From Sacculina carcini (Eukaryota > Arthropoda > Thecostraca > Sacculinidae), in NCBI GenBank assembly GCA_916048095.2, contig OU696588.1, forward strand, positions 5,943,501-6,007,500: 64,000 bases of DNA. Reading direction: 5' to 3'. The notes under the pieces are model-generated. The model was not told the origin of the DNA, ran no database searches, and saw only the letters and a list, made by a program, of their open reading frames with translations. The stretch's first letter is position 1. Each line of letters starts with the position of its first letter. Below are positions 55,157 through 64,000 of the stretch, piece after piece. A program made the translations under genes and the position numbers.

Positions 55157-55878
55157 GCCAGTGTGGCGTCGTCCAGGTACCGCAGGTTCAATGGCGACTG
55201 GAGAGATTGGGCCACTGGGTCGACGGCGAGGGCTAACAAGATGGGCCCGAGCGGGTCTCCCTGCTGTACACCGCGACAGGACCAGATTCGCGTGGTGCCG
55301 TGGTACAGTGGGGTTGGCTGGTCGTACGCCTGCTTGGCGAGCGGCAAATCTGCGGGGAAACGACGGGCGACTTCAACGAGCAGCGCGCGCCGACTGATGG
55401 TGTTGAAGGCGTTGGTCACATCCAGCTTCAGCAGAATGTGACCATGCCGACCGTTAGCCTCATTGACGAAAGCGCGCGTGGCTAGCACGGCCGCTTCGCA
55501 GCCCAGCTTGCACCCCACTCCGAGCTGAACGGGGCGCAACTGCTGTGCGACTGCGCTCGTCATTTTGCCAGCGATCAGTTTGCTGGCGAGGCGCCGCAAA
55601 ACACTGCCGACGGCTACTGGGCGCAGCCCGCCGGACTTCTTGCGCAATGCGATTAGTCGCGCGCTGTAGAATGCGCCGAGCACGAAGTCCGGGATGCGAC
55701 CCTGTACACAACAGTTGCACAGCTGCGTCAGTGCCTTCAGCAGCTGGGCACCCGCTTCAGCCGTCTGTGGCGCGATGAGCTGGCAGATATGTTGCGGCCG
55801 TATTCCGTCTAGTCCTCCCGATGAGCCTTTGGGCATCGAGTGCACGACGGAGCGGATCTCGTGCTCCTCAAAAATCGT

Positions 55879-55880
<2 letters not shown>
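55157..55880 (-). pseudogene. RLE-type LINE, 3'-truncated RT fragment (copy c)
   Basis: The minus strand encodes the same protein as 12014-14149 from EEHEIRSVVHSMPKGSSGG to LRYLDDATLA, where it is cut at 55157. It keeps the RT fingers and palm with YLDD but lacks thumb, zinc finger and endonuclease. Its 5' junction with (CA)n at 55881 is the same as in copy b, so both derive from one insertion duplicated with its flank. Confidence 0.88.
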
Positions 55881-55943
<63 letters not shown>

Positions 55944-55946
55944 TGA
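55881..55946. repeat. (TG)n at the RLE LINE 5' junction
   Basis: Corresponds to 14186-14235, with more units. Confidence 0.92.
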
Positions 55947-56215
55947 TCTTCGTCTCTTCATCTTCGTAAGCCTGCGTATCTGTTTGACCTCCTCTCATAT
56001 AAAAACTCATCTCTTTCTCTTAGGTATACTAACGATCCTTTTCTACTAGTTGAACCTTCCTTTCCTTCTAGGCATTCTCACTACCATCGTTGTTTCTCTT
56101 TCTTAGGACCTCGTATCTACAATAGGCTTTCTCCCTCAATACGCTCAATCAAATCTCTATCTCTTTCGAAAAACATAGTAAAAATTTCTTTCTCATTAAG
56201 TCTTATTACTGTCTT
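55947..56215 (+). pseudogene. LINE-C-like 3' coding fragment, second block
   Basis: Near-copy of 14236-14520, with the same disrupted FLLVEPSFPSRHSHYH reading. Confidence 0.65.
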
Positions 56216-56329
56216 AATAATATTGTATATATTAATACTGAATATAAGGTCAGATTGTTTCCTAATTCTGTCTTCTATGTGTATGTGTTTCATGTGTGTG
56301 TCTTCCGCTCTTGTGTATGTATGTTTCTC

Positions 56330-56673
56330 CATTGTATGCTGTCTGTGTGTTGTTGTGTTGAGCTCTGTTAGCTGTGTTTGTGTGTCTGTTGTGTTGTGTT
56401 CTCTGTCTATTTGTTTGAGTGTATGTCTTTGTGTGTCTGTTATGTTGAGTTTTCTGGTTTGTATTTTAGTGTCCATTGTGTTGTGATTTGTCAATCTGAG
56501 TGTATGTCGTTGTATGCCTGCTGTGTTGTCTTAATGTGTTGTATGTTGTGTTGTCTTCCGTGCTGTATGTCTGCTGTGCTATCTTATTCAATATGTATGT
56601 GTGTGTGCGTGTGTATTTTTGAGTATGTAAACGTGAGTGTATGTTTGTGTTTGTGCGTATATGTAATAGTCTG

Positions 56674-56675
<2 letters not shown>
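56330..56675. repeat. GT-rich dispersed repeat, copy 3
   Basis: Near-copy of 14625-14975. Confidence 0.8.
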
Positions 56676-56727
<52 letters not shown>

Positions 56728-56962
56728 AGCGCCCTAGAGACGCTCTAGGTGTAGGGCGCTAAATTAATATCTACCTAATGTAATGTAATGTAATGTGTGA
56801 GCGCTTTTGAGACCCTCGGGTGAAAATCGCGATATAAATGTCTTAATGTAATGTAATGTAATGTGTGTGTGTGTGTGTGTGTGTAGGCCCAGCGCACTAG
56901 AGACCCTCTAGGTGTAGGGCGCTATATAAATATCTACCTAATGTAATGTAATGTAATGTGTG
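56676..56962 (+). repeat. TG array plus three GCGC-stem hairpins, second block
   Basis: Counterpart of 14976-15265. Hairpins start at about 56726, 56797 and 56886, with TAATG tails. Confidence 0.8.
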
Positions 56963-57174
56963 TGTGCAGTTATGCGAGCACGTGCCCAACTGGCAGTGTA
57001 CACCAGATCACCCTCAGCGGCGGCAGCAGGAGGCTTGTGGTGGTAGTGATGCCAGGGTGGGGGCGTCACGTGACACAGACCTGGCATCACTGCATGATAT
57101 GGTCGTGATCGGCACTTGTGATGATGACGATTTTGAGATCCTCTAGCTCCAGTCTCCAGTCTCTGATATCTGCT
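56963..57174. other. GC-rich unassigned segment, second block
   Basis: Counterpart of 15266-15479; no gene supported. Confidence 0.35.
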
Positions 57175-57191
57175 GTGTGTGTGTGTGTGTG

Positions 57192-57226
<35 letters not shown>

Positions 57227-59361
57227 TTATTGGTCACTCATACAAGCAGTTCAGTCAATAGTACGTGTACACGAGTAAGTATACACGACATAAAAGCACA
57301 TGTGACAATAGTCCGACAAGCTCGCGCTTCTTTTCGGACTGATACTTAAACACTAAGCAAGACTACTACTCTTTGCTAGCTAGCGCCACAGTCATTCTGG
57401 TATTTATATAGTCGACAACAACCATATATAGATCACACGCAAGATGAATACACATGCATACACGCAGGCTTGTATGCACACTCGCACGCATGTACATTCA
57501 TACAGACACATTTAAATAGTTTCATATAAACACACAATCACATATACATGCACATAGATAAGCATCACGCTACACTGGAGTATTGTTTAGCCAGTAAATG
57601 TTTTATTAGCTCTTTTTTGAATTTGGTAAAGCTTCCTTCTATAAGAAGTTGTTTTATCTCTGACGGCAGACCGTTGAATATTTTTGGTCCGTCGTATATA
57701 ATACTGTTCTTGTATATTTGTGTTCTATATGACGGTACTTCCAGGTCTATGTTGTTTGATCTTGTCAGTCTTTCTCTGTTCAGCAATTGAAACGGTGATC
57801 CACACCGTATTGTTTTATGTATCAGCAATACTGCGAAGTATTGGCGTATGGAGTTAATGTTCAGTATGTTTTTGTTGTGATAAACTTGTTCCGTTGATTG
57901 GTACTTTTAATGAAGTAAATGCACCGGAGGAACCTGTTTTGTGCAATTCGTATAGTTTTGAGAAAACTTGGCCAAGTGTTCGCCCATATTGATACGCAGT
58001 ATGTTATATGCGGGTAGAAGAGTGAATAGTACAGGTTCATCATTAATTCTGCAGATAAATTGTGTCTTGTGCGATAAAATATACCAGTAATTTTTTAGAG
58101 TTTGCTGCCAACTTTCTCAATTTGATGTCTCCAATTTAAATTTTTGTCGATGTATAATCCAAGGAATTTGGTATGTTTTACCATGGATATAGGTTCTCCG
58201 TTGATAGATATTGCTGGAAAGTCAAATTGAAGTGATCTGTTCTTGAATAAAACACATTTTGTTTTACTGGTGTTTATTTTTAACTTATTGTCTTGTACCC
58301 ATCTATTAATTTTTTCCAATTCCTCAGTTAAAGTGGTGTGCAGTTTGTCCAGTGAGTCATCTTTTAGTAACAGAGTGGTGTCGTCTGCATATATGGTGTA
58401 GTCAAATTTCTCGCTGGCATTTATTATGTCATTAATGAATATTAGGAACAACGTTGGCCCGAGAATTGAGCCTTGTGGAACTCCATTTTGAATAGCAAGA
58501 GCCGGCGACACCTCATTATTGCATGCGACGAACTGTTTCCTATCGCACAGGTAGCTTTTTATCAATTTTAAACAAACTCCTCTGACACCCAGGTTTTCCA
58601 GTTTGTCGTACAGAATGGTGTAATCAAGACTGTCAAAAGCCTTGGACAGATCAATGAATATACCAATGGATATCTCTTTTTCCTCTAAGCATTTGTATAC
58701 TTGATAAACGAAACTTAATATTGCTTTTTCTGTTGATCGGTTTTCTCTGAACCCAAATTGCTGCGTTATCAGCAGTTCATTTTTTTCAAGGTAGGAGCAA
58801 AGTCTCGAGTTAATGATAGATTCAAAAATCTTGCTGAATGCGGGTAGAATTGATATTGGCCGATAGTTATTGACTGCGGCTTGGTCCCCTGATTTGTGTA
58901 CCGGTAGAACTCTTGCTGTTTTCATTTGGCGTGGGAAATAGCCGTCCTTTAATGATAAATTTATTATATGGCATACGGGTAAGGATATGTAAGATGTTCG
59001 TACTAACAGTTTTGGTGGAATGTCGTCGTATCCGGGGGAGTTGGACTTCATTGAAGAAATCACTCTGTTGATCTCAGCTTCGGTAGTGGGTTCCATAAAC
59101 ATGGAGAATGTGGTTGGATGCTTCAAATAACGTCTGTGATCAGTATGTGTTTCTGGAGTTGCAAGTGATGTTTTCAGGAAATGAGTGCTGAAGGTTGCGG
59201 CTGTGTTCGCGCATGGCGGATGCAATTCGATTGTTTGAGATTTGTTCTGTTTTCTACCCATTAGTGAATTTAGAATAGACCATTGTTTTTTTTGGGTCGT
59301 GCTTGTTCGCGGTGAGTTTGTTTTTATAGTATTGATTCTTTGCAGCACGGAGTATGGTAAC
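57192..59361 (-). pseudogene. LINE-A 3' half, uninterrupted copy
   Basis: Shows LINE-A without the BEL/Pao insertion. On minus, the RT frame 58095-59348 (417 residues) holds YRPISILPAFSKIFES, IDLSKAFDSLDY, NGVPQGSILGPTLFL and YADDTTLLL, then HTKFLGLYIDKNLNWRH. It then shifts frame into the C-terminal SLFYPHITYCVSIW and IFNGLPSEIK blocks (57565-58043), AATAAA and (CTTA)n at 57192-57228. The RT frame itself is open here, without the T-run frameshift of the first copy. The upstream end is cut by the mariner element. Confidence 0.9.
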
Positions 59362-59363
59362 TA

Positions 59364-59945
59364 TACCATTTACAAGTCAATTTTACAAAACTGAAAATCA
59401 ATTTTACAATCGTGAAAATCAATTTTACAAAAGTGAAAATCAATTTTACAAAAGTGAAAGTCAATTTTACAAAGCATCAAATCATTGAATATAGTTGTAA
59501 CCTACCTCAACCAGTTGGAACCTATATCAAAGTTGAACAAAAATATTTTTACAATCATTCTGAGAAATTTTCAGAGAAGATCCGTTATGAATGTTTTACA
59601 CATCTGTGAGATTAATATGTGAAGGTATTTGAGGAAAAATGGTGTATTCAACACACGAGCGTACTTGTAAATGACTTTTTGACTATATCTCATTTATTTC
59701 TATGAATATCATTATTAGAATTAATGTCAGTTTCAATATGCTTTGATCTATTTTGCTCGACCGAAATTAACAACAAAGTCTTACTTACAACGTCAAGTGC
59801 TGTATTGAACCTTGTGTCTGATTATTCATCATACAACACAAAACATAGGGCTATATTGTCAGTAAACGACACAGGGCAAATACACTAAGCAACACATGTG
59901 GAATCAACTGATCAACAAATTAAATTTCATGTAGGTCCTCTTCTC
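59364..59945. mobile_element. Tc1/mariner-like element, left end only
   Basis: Matches 29566-30176, including terminal inverted sequence, 21-bp sub-repeats and the TA at 59362-59363. The transposase and right end are deleted. It lacks a 28-29 bp segment present near 29885 in the first copy. Confidence 0.88.
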
Positions 59946-59952
59946 CCACTAC

Positions 59953-60390
59953 ATACTTTCCCTCGATGCAGCGCAGAGATCTTCGTTAACGAAGATTCAT
60001 GTTCCTTTTAGTTTGCTGGCGCTGCGCAGGACAGCGTTCCTGGCAGCCATGTTGTCAAATCGCACATGAATGACTCTGGAGTTCGCAGATGGTGCCCCCG
60101 ATCTGTGTGCCTCGAGTTTGCTGTTTGGCACCTGCAGTTTGTCAGCCACAAAACTGGTCACTTTTTCAGTCGTCTGTTCCCATGTTTCATCGGCACTCTC
60201 CTGGACTTTAACAAATCTTGAATTTTGTCTTCTATTGTAGTCCTCGATTTCATTCTGCCTTTTGTCGATATTGTCGAGGCGTTGTTGCAGTTTGGTGTTC
60301 TCCTGTCTGCTGTCGTCCAGCTCAGCCTGTGTGAACTCCAGGCTCTTTACCAGTTCACTCGTTTTTTCTTCGAGAGTTTTCTTCGATGTG
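59953..60390 (-). pseudogene. LINE-A ORF1 fragment, second block
   Basis: Copy of about 33614-34050 with the same coiled-coil and NSRFVKLQ segments and the same in-frame TGA. It is joined to the mariner remnant through 7 bp (59946-59952) absent from the first copy. Confidence 0.8.
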
Positions 60391-60404
60391 AGTGTGTGAG
60401 TGTG

Positions 60405-60460
<56 letters not shown>

Positions 60461-60527
60461 AGTGTGTATTTGTGAGTTTGAATGTGTGTGTGTGATTGTG
60501 TGTGAGTGTGTGTGTGAGTATGAATGT

Positions 60528-60572
<45 letters not shown>

Positions 60573-60593
60573 TGTTTGTGTGCTTGCTAGATT
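60391..60593. repeat. (TG)n arrays, second block
   Basis: Counterpart of 34050-34285, with shorter arrays. Confidence 0.9.
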
Positions 60594-60755
60594 CGCCTAA
60601 TGTGAAAGTTACATACCCTAATGATATCAAAGATGTATGGTTAAAAAAGTAAAACACCTAAGCTACGAACAGATTTAGAGAGAGGAACAGATAGAGAAGT
60701 TAAACTTCTAGAAGATTGAAAAAGGATATATTTTGTCTTTTCCGGATTGAGCTTG
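60594..60755 (-). repeat. Inverted LINE-C segment, second block
   Basis: Reverse complement of about 61079-61245; counterpart of 34286-34454. Confidence 0.85.
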
Positions 60756-60945
60756 AGCTTGCTACACCGTGTAACACCGGCTCACCGAGGGTGCCGCTCC
60801 AGCGCGACCTAGGATACTTACATCCTAAACGAAACTACAGGAAACTACAGGTGTGAGTATATGTGTGTGAGTGTGTGTGTGAGTATGTGTGTGTGAGTGT
60901 GTGTGTATGTGTGTGTGTGCGTGTGTGTGTGAGTGTGTGTGTGAT

Positions 60946-61965
60946 ATCGTCATGATATCACTTTCCAAATCTTTGCGGATGACATCCAAATTATCCTCCC
61001 GTCTGATACTATTTCCCAATCTTCTGTTTCTGCTCTCTTGGATGACATTGAAACCTGGTCTTTTTCCCACCATCTCAAGCTCAATCCGGAAAAGACAAAA
61101 TATATCCTTTTTCAATCTTCTAGAAGTTTAATTTCGCTATCTGTTCCTCTCTCTAAATCTGTTCGTAGCTTAGGTGTTTTACTTTTTTTAACCATACATC
61201 TCTGATATCATTAGGGTATGTAACTTTCACATTAGGCGAATCTATTTTATCCGAAGATACTTAACTGTCTCTGCTGCTTTCAAGCTAGCTATTTCTTTCA
61301 TTCTCAGTAGGGCGCAATACTGTTGTTCGCTCTTTCTTTCTCTGAACCACCCCCAGCTTCGCAAACTTCAATCTGTTATTAGTAAAGCTTGTCGTCTAAT
61401 CTACAATATCCCTGCTGGCTTTCTCCCTATCTACAAAAATTGGGACTTCTTCCTATTAAGGCGCTTATTGACTACCGCATCTGTTTGATCATCCATTCCA
61501 CTCTTATTCTCCATAAGCCCTCGTACTTATTTGAACTTCTATCCTTCAAGAAATCTGCTCGTACACTGAGGTCAACTGATGATTCTCGTCTCTTACTGGA
61601 ACCTGCCTTTCCTTCTAGACATACTCACTATAATCCTTGTCTCTCTATCTTAGGACCCCGTATTTACAATAAGCTCTCCCCAACACTACGTTCTATCAAT
61701 TCTATCCCTGTTTTCAAAAAACACCTGAAGAAATTCTTCATGGTGGAATCGTATTATACACACAAACCTTTTGAGTTTTGATATATGTGTATATGTTGCG
61801 TATGTATTTATATATGATGATGTTGTGAATGTGCATACATATGTAGTTAATCATGGGTGGCTTGGGTGTGTGTGTGAGCTTGTGAATGTTCATATTGTAC
61901 TGAAAAGCCTGATGATGTATATCTTGATGGATGAGCAATAAATGTAATTTACTTTACTTTACATA
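60946..61965 (+). pseudogene. LINE-C ORF2 fragment to 3' tail, uninterrupted copy
   Basis: Same reading as 34641-35318 plus 37594-37938, with no integrase element between LLLEPAFPS and RHTHYNPC. Frame 61389-61781 runs across that point, from PYLQKLGLLPIKALID to FKKHLKKFF. The 3' UTR ends AATAAATGTAATT plus TTTAC units. The RT part still has stops. Confidence 0.85.
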
Positions 61966-62151
61966 CACGGTATGGTTGATGCTTCGTGTGTGTGTGTATG
62001 TGTCGGACTTTTGGAATCGCCTCTGTCACGTGCAGCGTGCGTGCTGCTGGCCGCTGCTTGTTTTCGCCCACTCGCGACGGCATATCCAGAAATATCCGGC
62101 TTGAACCGGCTGCAGTGTGTACGAGCTGGATATTGGGAGGCGGGTGTGTAT

Positions 62152-62154
<3 letters not shown>

Positions 62155-62192
<38 letters not shown>
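62155..62192. repeat. (TG)n
   Basis: Counterpart of 38132-38158, slightly longer. Confidence 0.92.
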
Positions 62193-62194
<2 letters not shown>

Positions 62195-62228
62195 CTCACA
62201 TAGTTGTACTCACATAGTTGCTGTAGAA

Positions 62229-63165
62229 CCGTGGTTCCCAACAGTGGTCCAGTGGACCCCTTGGGGGTCACCTGGACCAGTGGTCACTTGGGGGTCACCT
62301 CACTTTTTCACCTTCTCAGAAAAGAGTTCTTGTTCCAATAAGACTTATTTATCAAAATATGTGTGAGAGATAGAGAAAGAAATGACGTCACTCTCGAGGG
62401 AACGCTCATGATAGGATACTTTCAAGCGAGCCCGCCAAGCCAGCTAGGCTTCCTCTCGCACTGCCGCTCTCAGTAACCTCTCCACTGTCCTCTGTCCACT
62501 CTCCTCTGTCCACTGTCCTCCACTGTCCTTCATTACCCTCGTGAAGAGTAAGTGGCCTCACATCTCCAATTCTCACTGCTCTCTTCACCGATACGCTCTC
62601 GCTTCGAAGACGATGCCTCCTGAGTTGATCTCTGTGCTCGACTCCGTGATCAGCTCCATTAACTTCATCCGAGGGCGCGCCAAGAACCACCGGTTCTTCG
62701 GAATGATGGCACAGGAAATGGGTTCGACCCATACGAGCCTCCTCTACCGAAATGGAGGAGACAGAGGAGCTGCTCATGCTCCGAGAATCAGCAGTGGCCA
62801 AGGCAAAATTCCGAAAGCTAAGCCTCAGCGAATTTGGGCTACAACAGCAGGACCTATCCACGTCTTTGCAACAAGGCAGCGCAGATGTTTCTCCCGTTTC
62901 CTACGACGTACTTGTGTGAAACAGGGTTTTCATTGATGTTCGATCTGAAGCCAAAGAAGAGAAATCGACTTGAAATGAGTAGTGATATGAGACTCGCATG
63001 TTCTGAGACCAAACCAAACATATTAAAACTGGTGGCGGACTGCAAAGAGCAGGTCTCGCATTGAAATTGAAATTCGCGTTTTTTTGACAAAATTGAGGCG
63101 GGGTCCACGGAAAGTGGCCGAAGACTGTTAGGGGTCCACGAGCCGAATCCAGTTGGGAACCACTC
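62229..63165 (+). mobile_element. hAT transposon copy with 482-bp internal deletion
   Basis: Same TIRs and TSD CTGTAGAA (62221-62228 and 63166-63173) as 38195-39613. The deletion joins CTCCTCTACC to GAAATGGAGGAG at about 62749, removing the VRWLSRG to DGVEPAYY coding region. Only transposase ends remain. Confidence 0.9.
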
Positions 63166-63202
63166 CTGTAGAACAACTATGCTCCCTCTATCAACTATGT
63201 TC

Positions 63203-63491
63203 CAGGGGTTCCCAACCGGCCTCGCGACCCCCTAGGGGTCTACTCCAGGGGGTCGTGAGAGCCGCCTGAAAAATGATTCATTCGTCAAAATTTGCAAACA
63301 TTATCCATGTTATGAACACCTGATGATTTTTTTTCCGAATACATTCAATAACGATGGCATTAAAGAATTGAATGTGATAAGAATTTAGTATAAAGGTGTT
63401 TTCTAACTTATCTTATTGTTTTATTGGGGGGTCAGGGAGCCCTCCATATTTGTCCAGGGGGTCGCGTAGAAAAAAAGGTTGGGAACCCCTG
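63203..63491. mobile_element. hAT-type MITE, second block
   Basis: Near-identical copy of 39651-39938 with one extra T. Confidence 0.85.
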
Positions 63492-63521
63492 TTCTACAGG
63501 ATATGAGCTAAGCTCGTGCTG

Positions 63522-63532
63522 TGTGTGTGTGT

Positions 63533-63579
<47 letters not shown>

Positions 63580-63580
63580 C
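63522..63580. repeat. (TG)n
   Basis: Counterpart of 39966-40008, longer here. Confidence 0.92.
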
Positions 63581-63649
63581 AAAGCGACCAACACTCAACA
63601 AACACATGTCTGTCACTGCTGCCTTCGATGCACTATCAATGTAACACAC

Positions 63650-63903
63650 ACGATATATAGTGCGATGCAAGACAGGACAGTCACCATTTTAACATCGATC
63701 GATTTGACAAAAATTTTCGACATAGTCGACCATGACTTGCTGCTGGAATAATGTCAGCGTGTATTTATGAGCGATGATTCAAGAATTATTTAAGCGGACA
63801 CACAACAGGTGAAGACAGCAGCTACTGCAGGTGGTTACCGTTTGTCTAACACCAAGCCGACCACGCCGAACGACCTAGCATGCCACATATCAGACGACCA
63901 CAC
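63650..63903 (+). pseudogene. LINE-D RT fragment, second block
   Basis: Copy of 40080-40333 with TSIDLTKIFDIVDHDLLLE. Homology to the first block stops at 63903 (after GACGACCACAC). Confidence 0.7.
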
Positions 63904-63949
63904 AGTAGTAGAGTACTACACTTTGTTACATTTGTTTACATTATCCCCC

Positions 63950-64000
63950 TTGCCCCTCCCCCCTCTGACGTCACCCCCCTCTGACGTCACCCCCCTCTGA
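63950..64000. repeat. CCCCCCTCTGACGTCA tandem repeat at window end
   Basis: Two to three 16-bp units, each with the TGACGTCA palindrome, running off the window. Confidence 0.8.

Overview
This 64 kb window looks like animal nuclear DNA that is almost entirely transposable elements and simple repeats. I found no host gene, tRNA, rRNA or CRISPR array. The mix of APE-type LINEs, an RLE-type LINE, Ty3/Gypsy and BEL/Pao LTR elements, hAT, Tc1/mariner and Helitron elements, very abundant (TG)n arrays and AT-rich spacers fits a marine invertebrate. A mollusc or another lophotrochozoan is my guess, at low confidence.

Layout. 0-4.4 kb: (TG)n, a 15-bp minisatellite of about 770 bp, a LINE RT scrap, a possible LTR and a 19-bp minisatellite. 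4.4-7.4 kb: tandem units, a LINE RT fragment whose coding sequence has expanded into a 32-bp VNTR, a 675-bp palindromic MITE and a LINE 3' end. 7.6-10.9 kb: two direct repeats of about 600 bp around a 2.1-kb interior without long ORFs, like an LTR element without coding capacity. 11.0-14.2 kb: two head-to-tail copies of a restriction-like-endonuclease (RLE) non-LTR retrotransposon, joined to (TG)n arrays; the longer has an open RT-endonuclease frame. 14.2-40.3 kb: a minus-strand LINE ('LINE-A') split by a BEL/Pao element, which carries an apparently intact Ty3/Gypsy element in one LTR, and by a Tc1/mariner-like transposon; then LINE-C, interrupted by an integrase-only LTR element, a hAT transposon, a hAT MITE and LINE debris. 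41.9-43.1 kb: CATTCATA-type repeats. 43.1-47.0 kb: LINE-B, nearly full length but frameshifted. 47.5-50.2 kb: a Helitron-like element containing repeated copies of its own 3' terminus.

50.8-63.9 kb is a second, direct-orientation copy of most of the 4.5-6.9, 13.5-16.5, 28.4-30.2, 33.6-35.3 and 37.6-40.3 kb material. It lacks the BEL/Gypsy nest and the integrase element (both target sites are empty), has lost the right half of the mariner element, and has its own tandem duplication and LINE insertion. Comparing the copies gives a relative order of events.

The genes do not form a host pathway. Each coding region serves its own element: gag/protease/RT/RNase H/integrase polyproteins (17419-21462 plus; 22078-27570 minus), RT plus endonuclease (12014-14149 minus), LINE ORF1/EN/RT pieces, and transposases. 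The Gypsy element, with LTRs that look identical, is the best candidate for recent activity.
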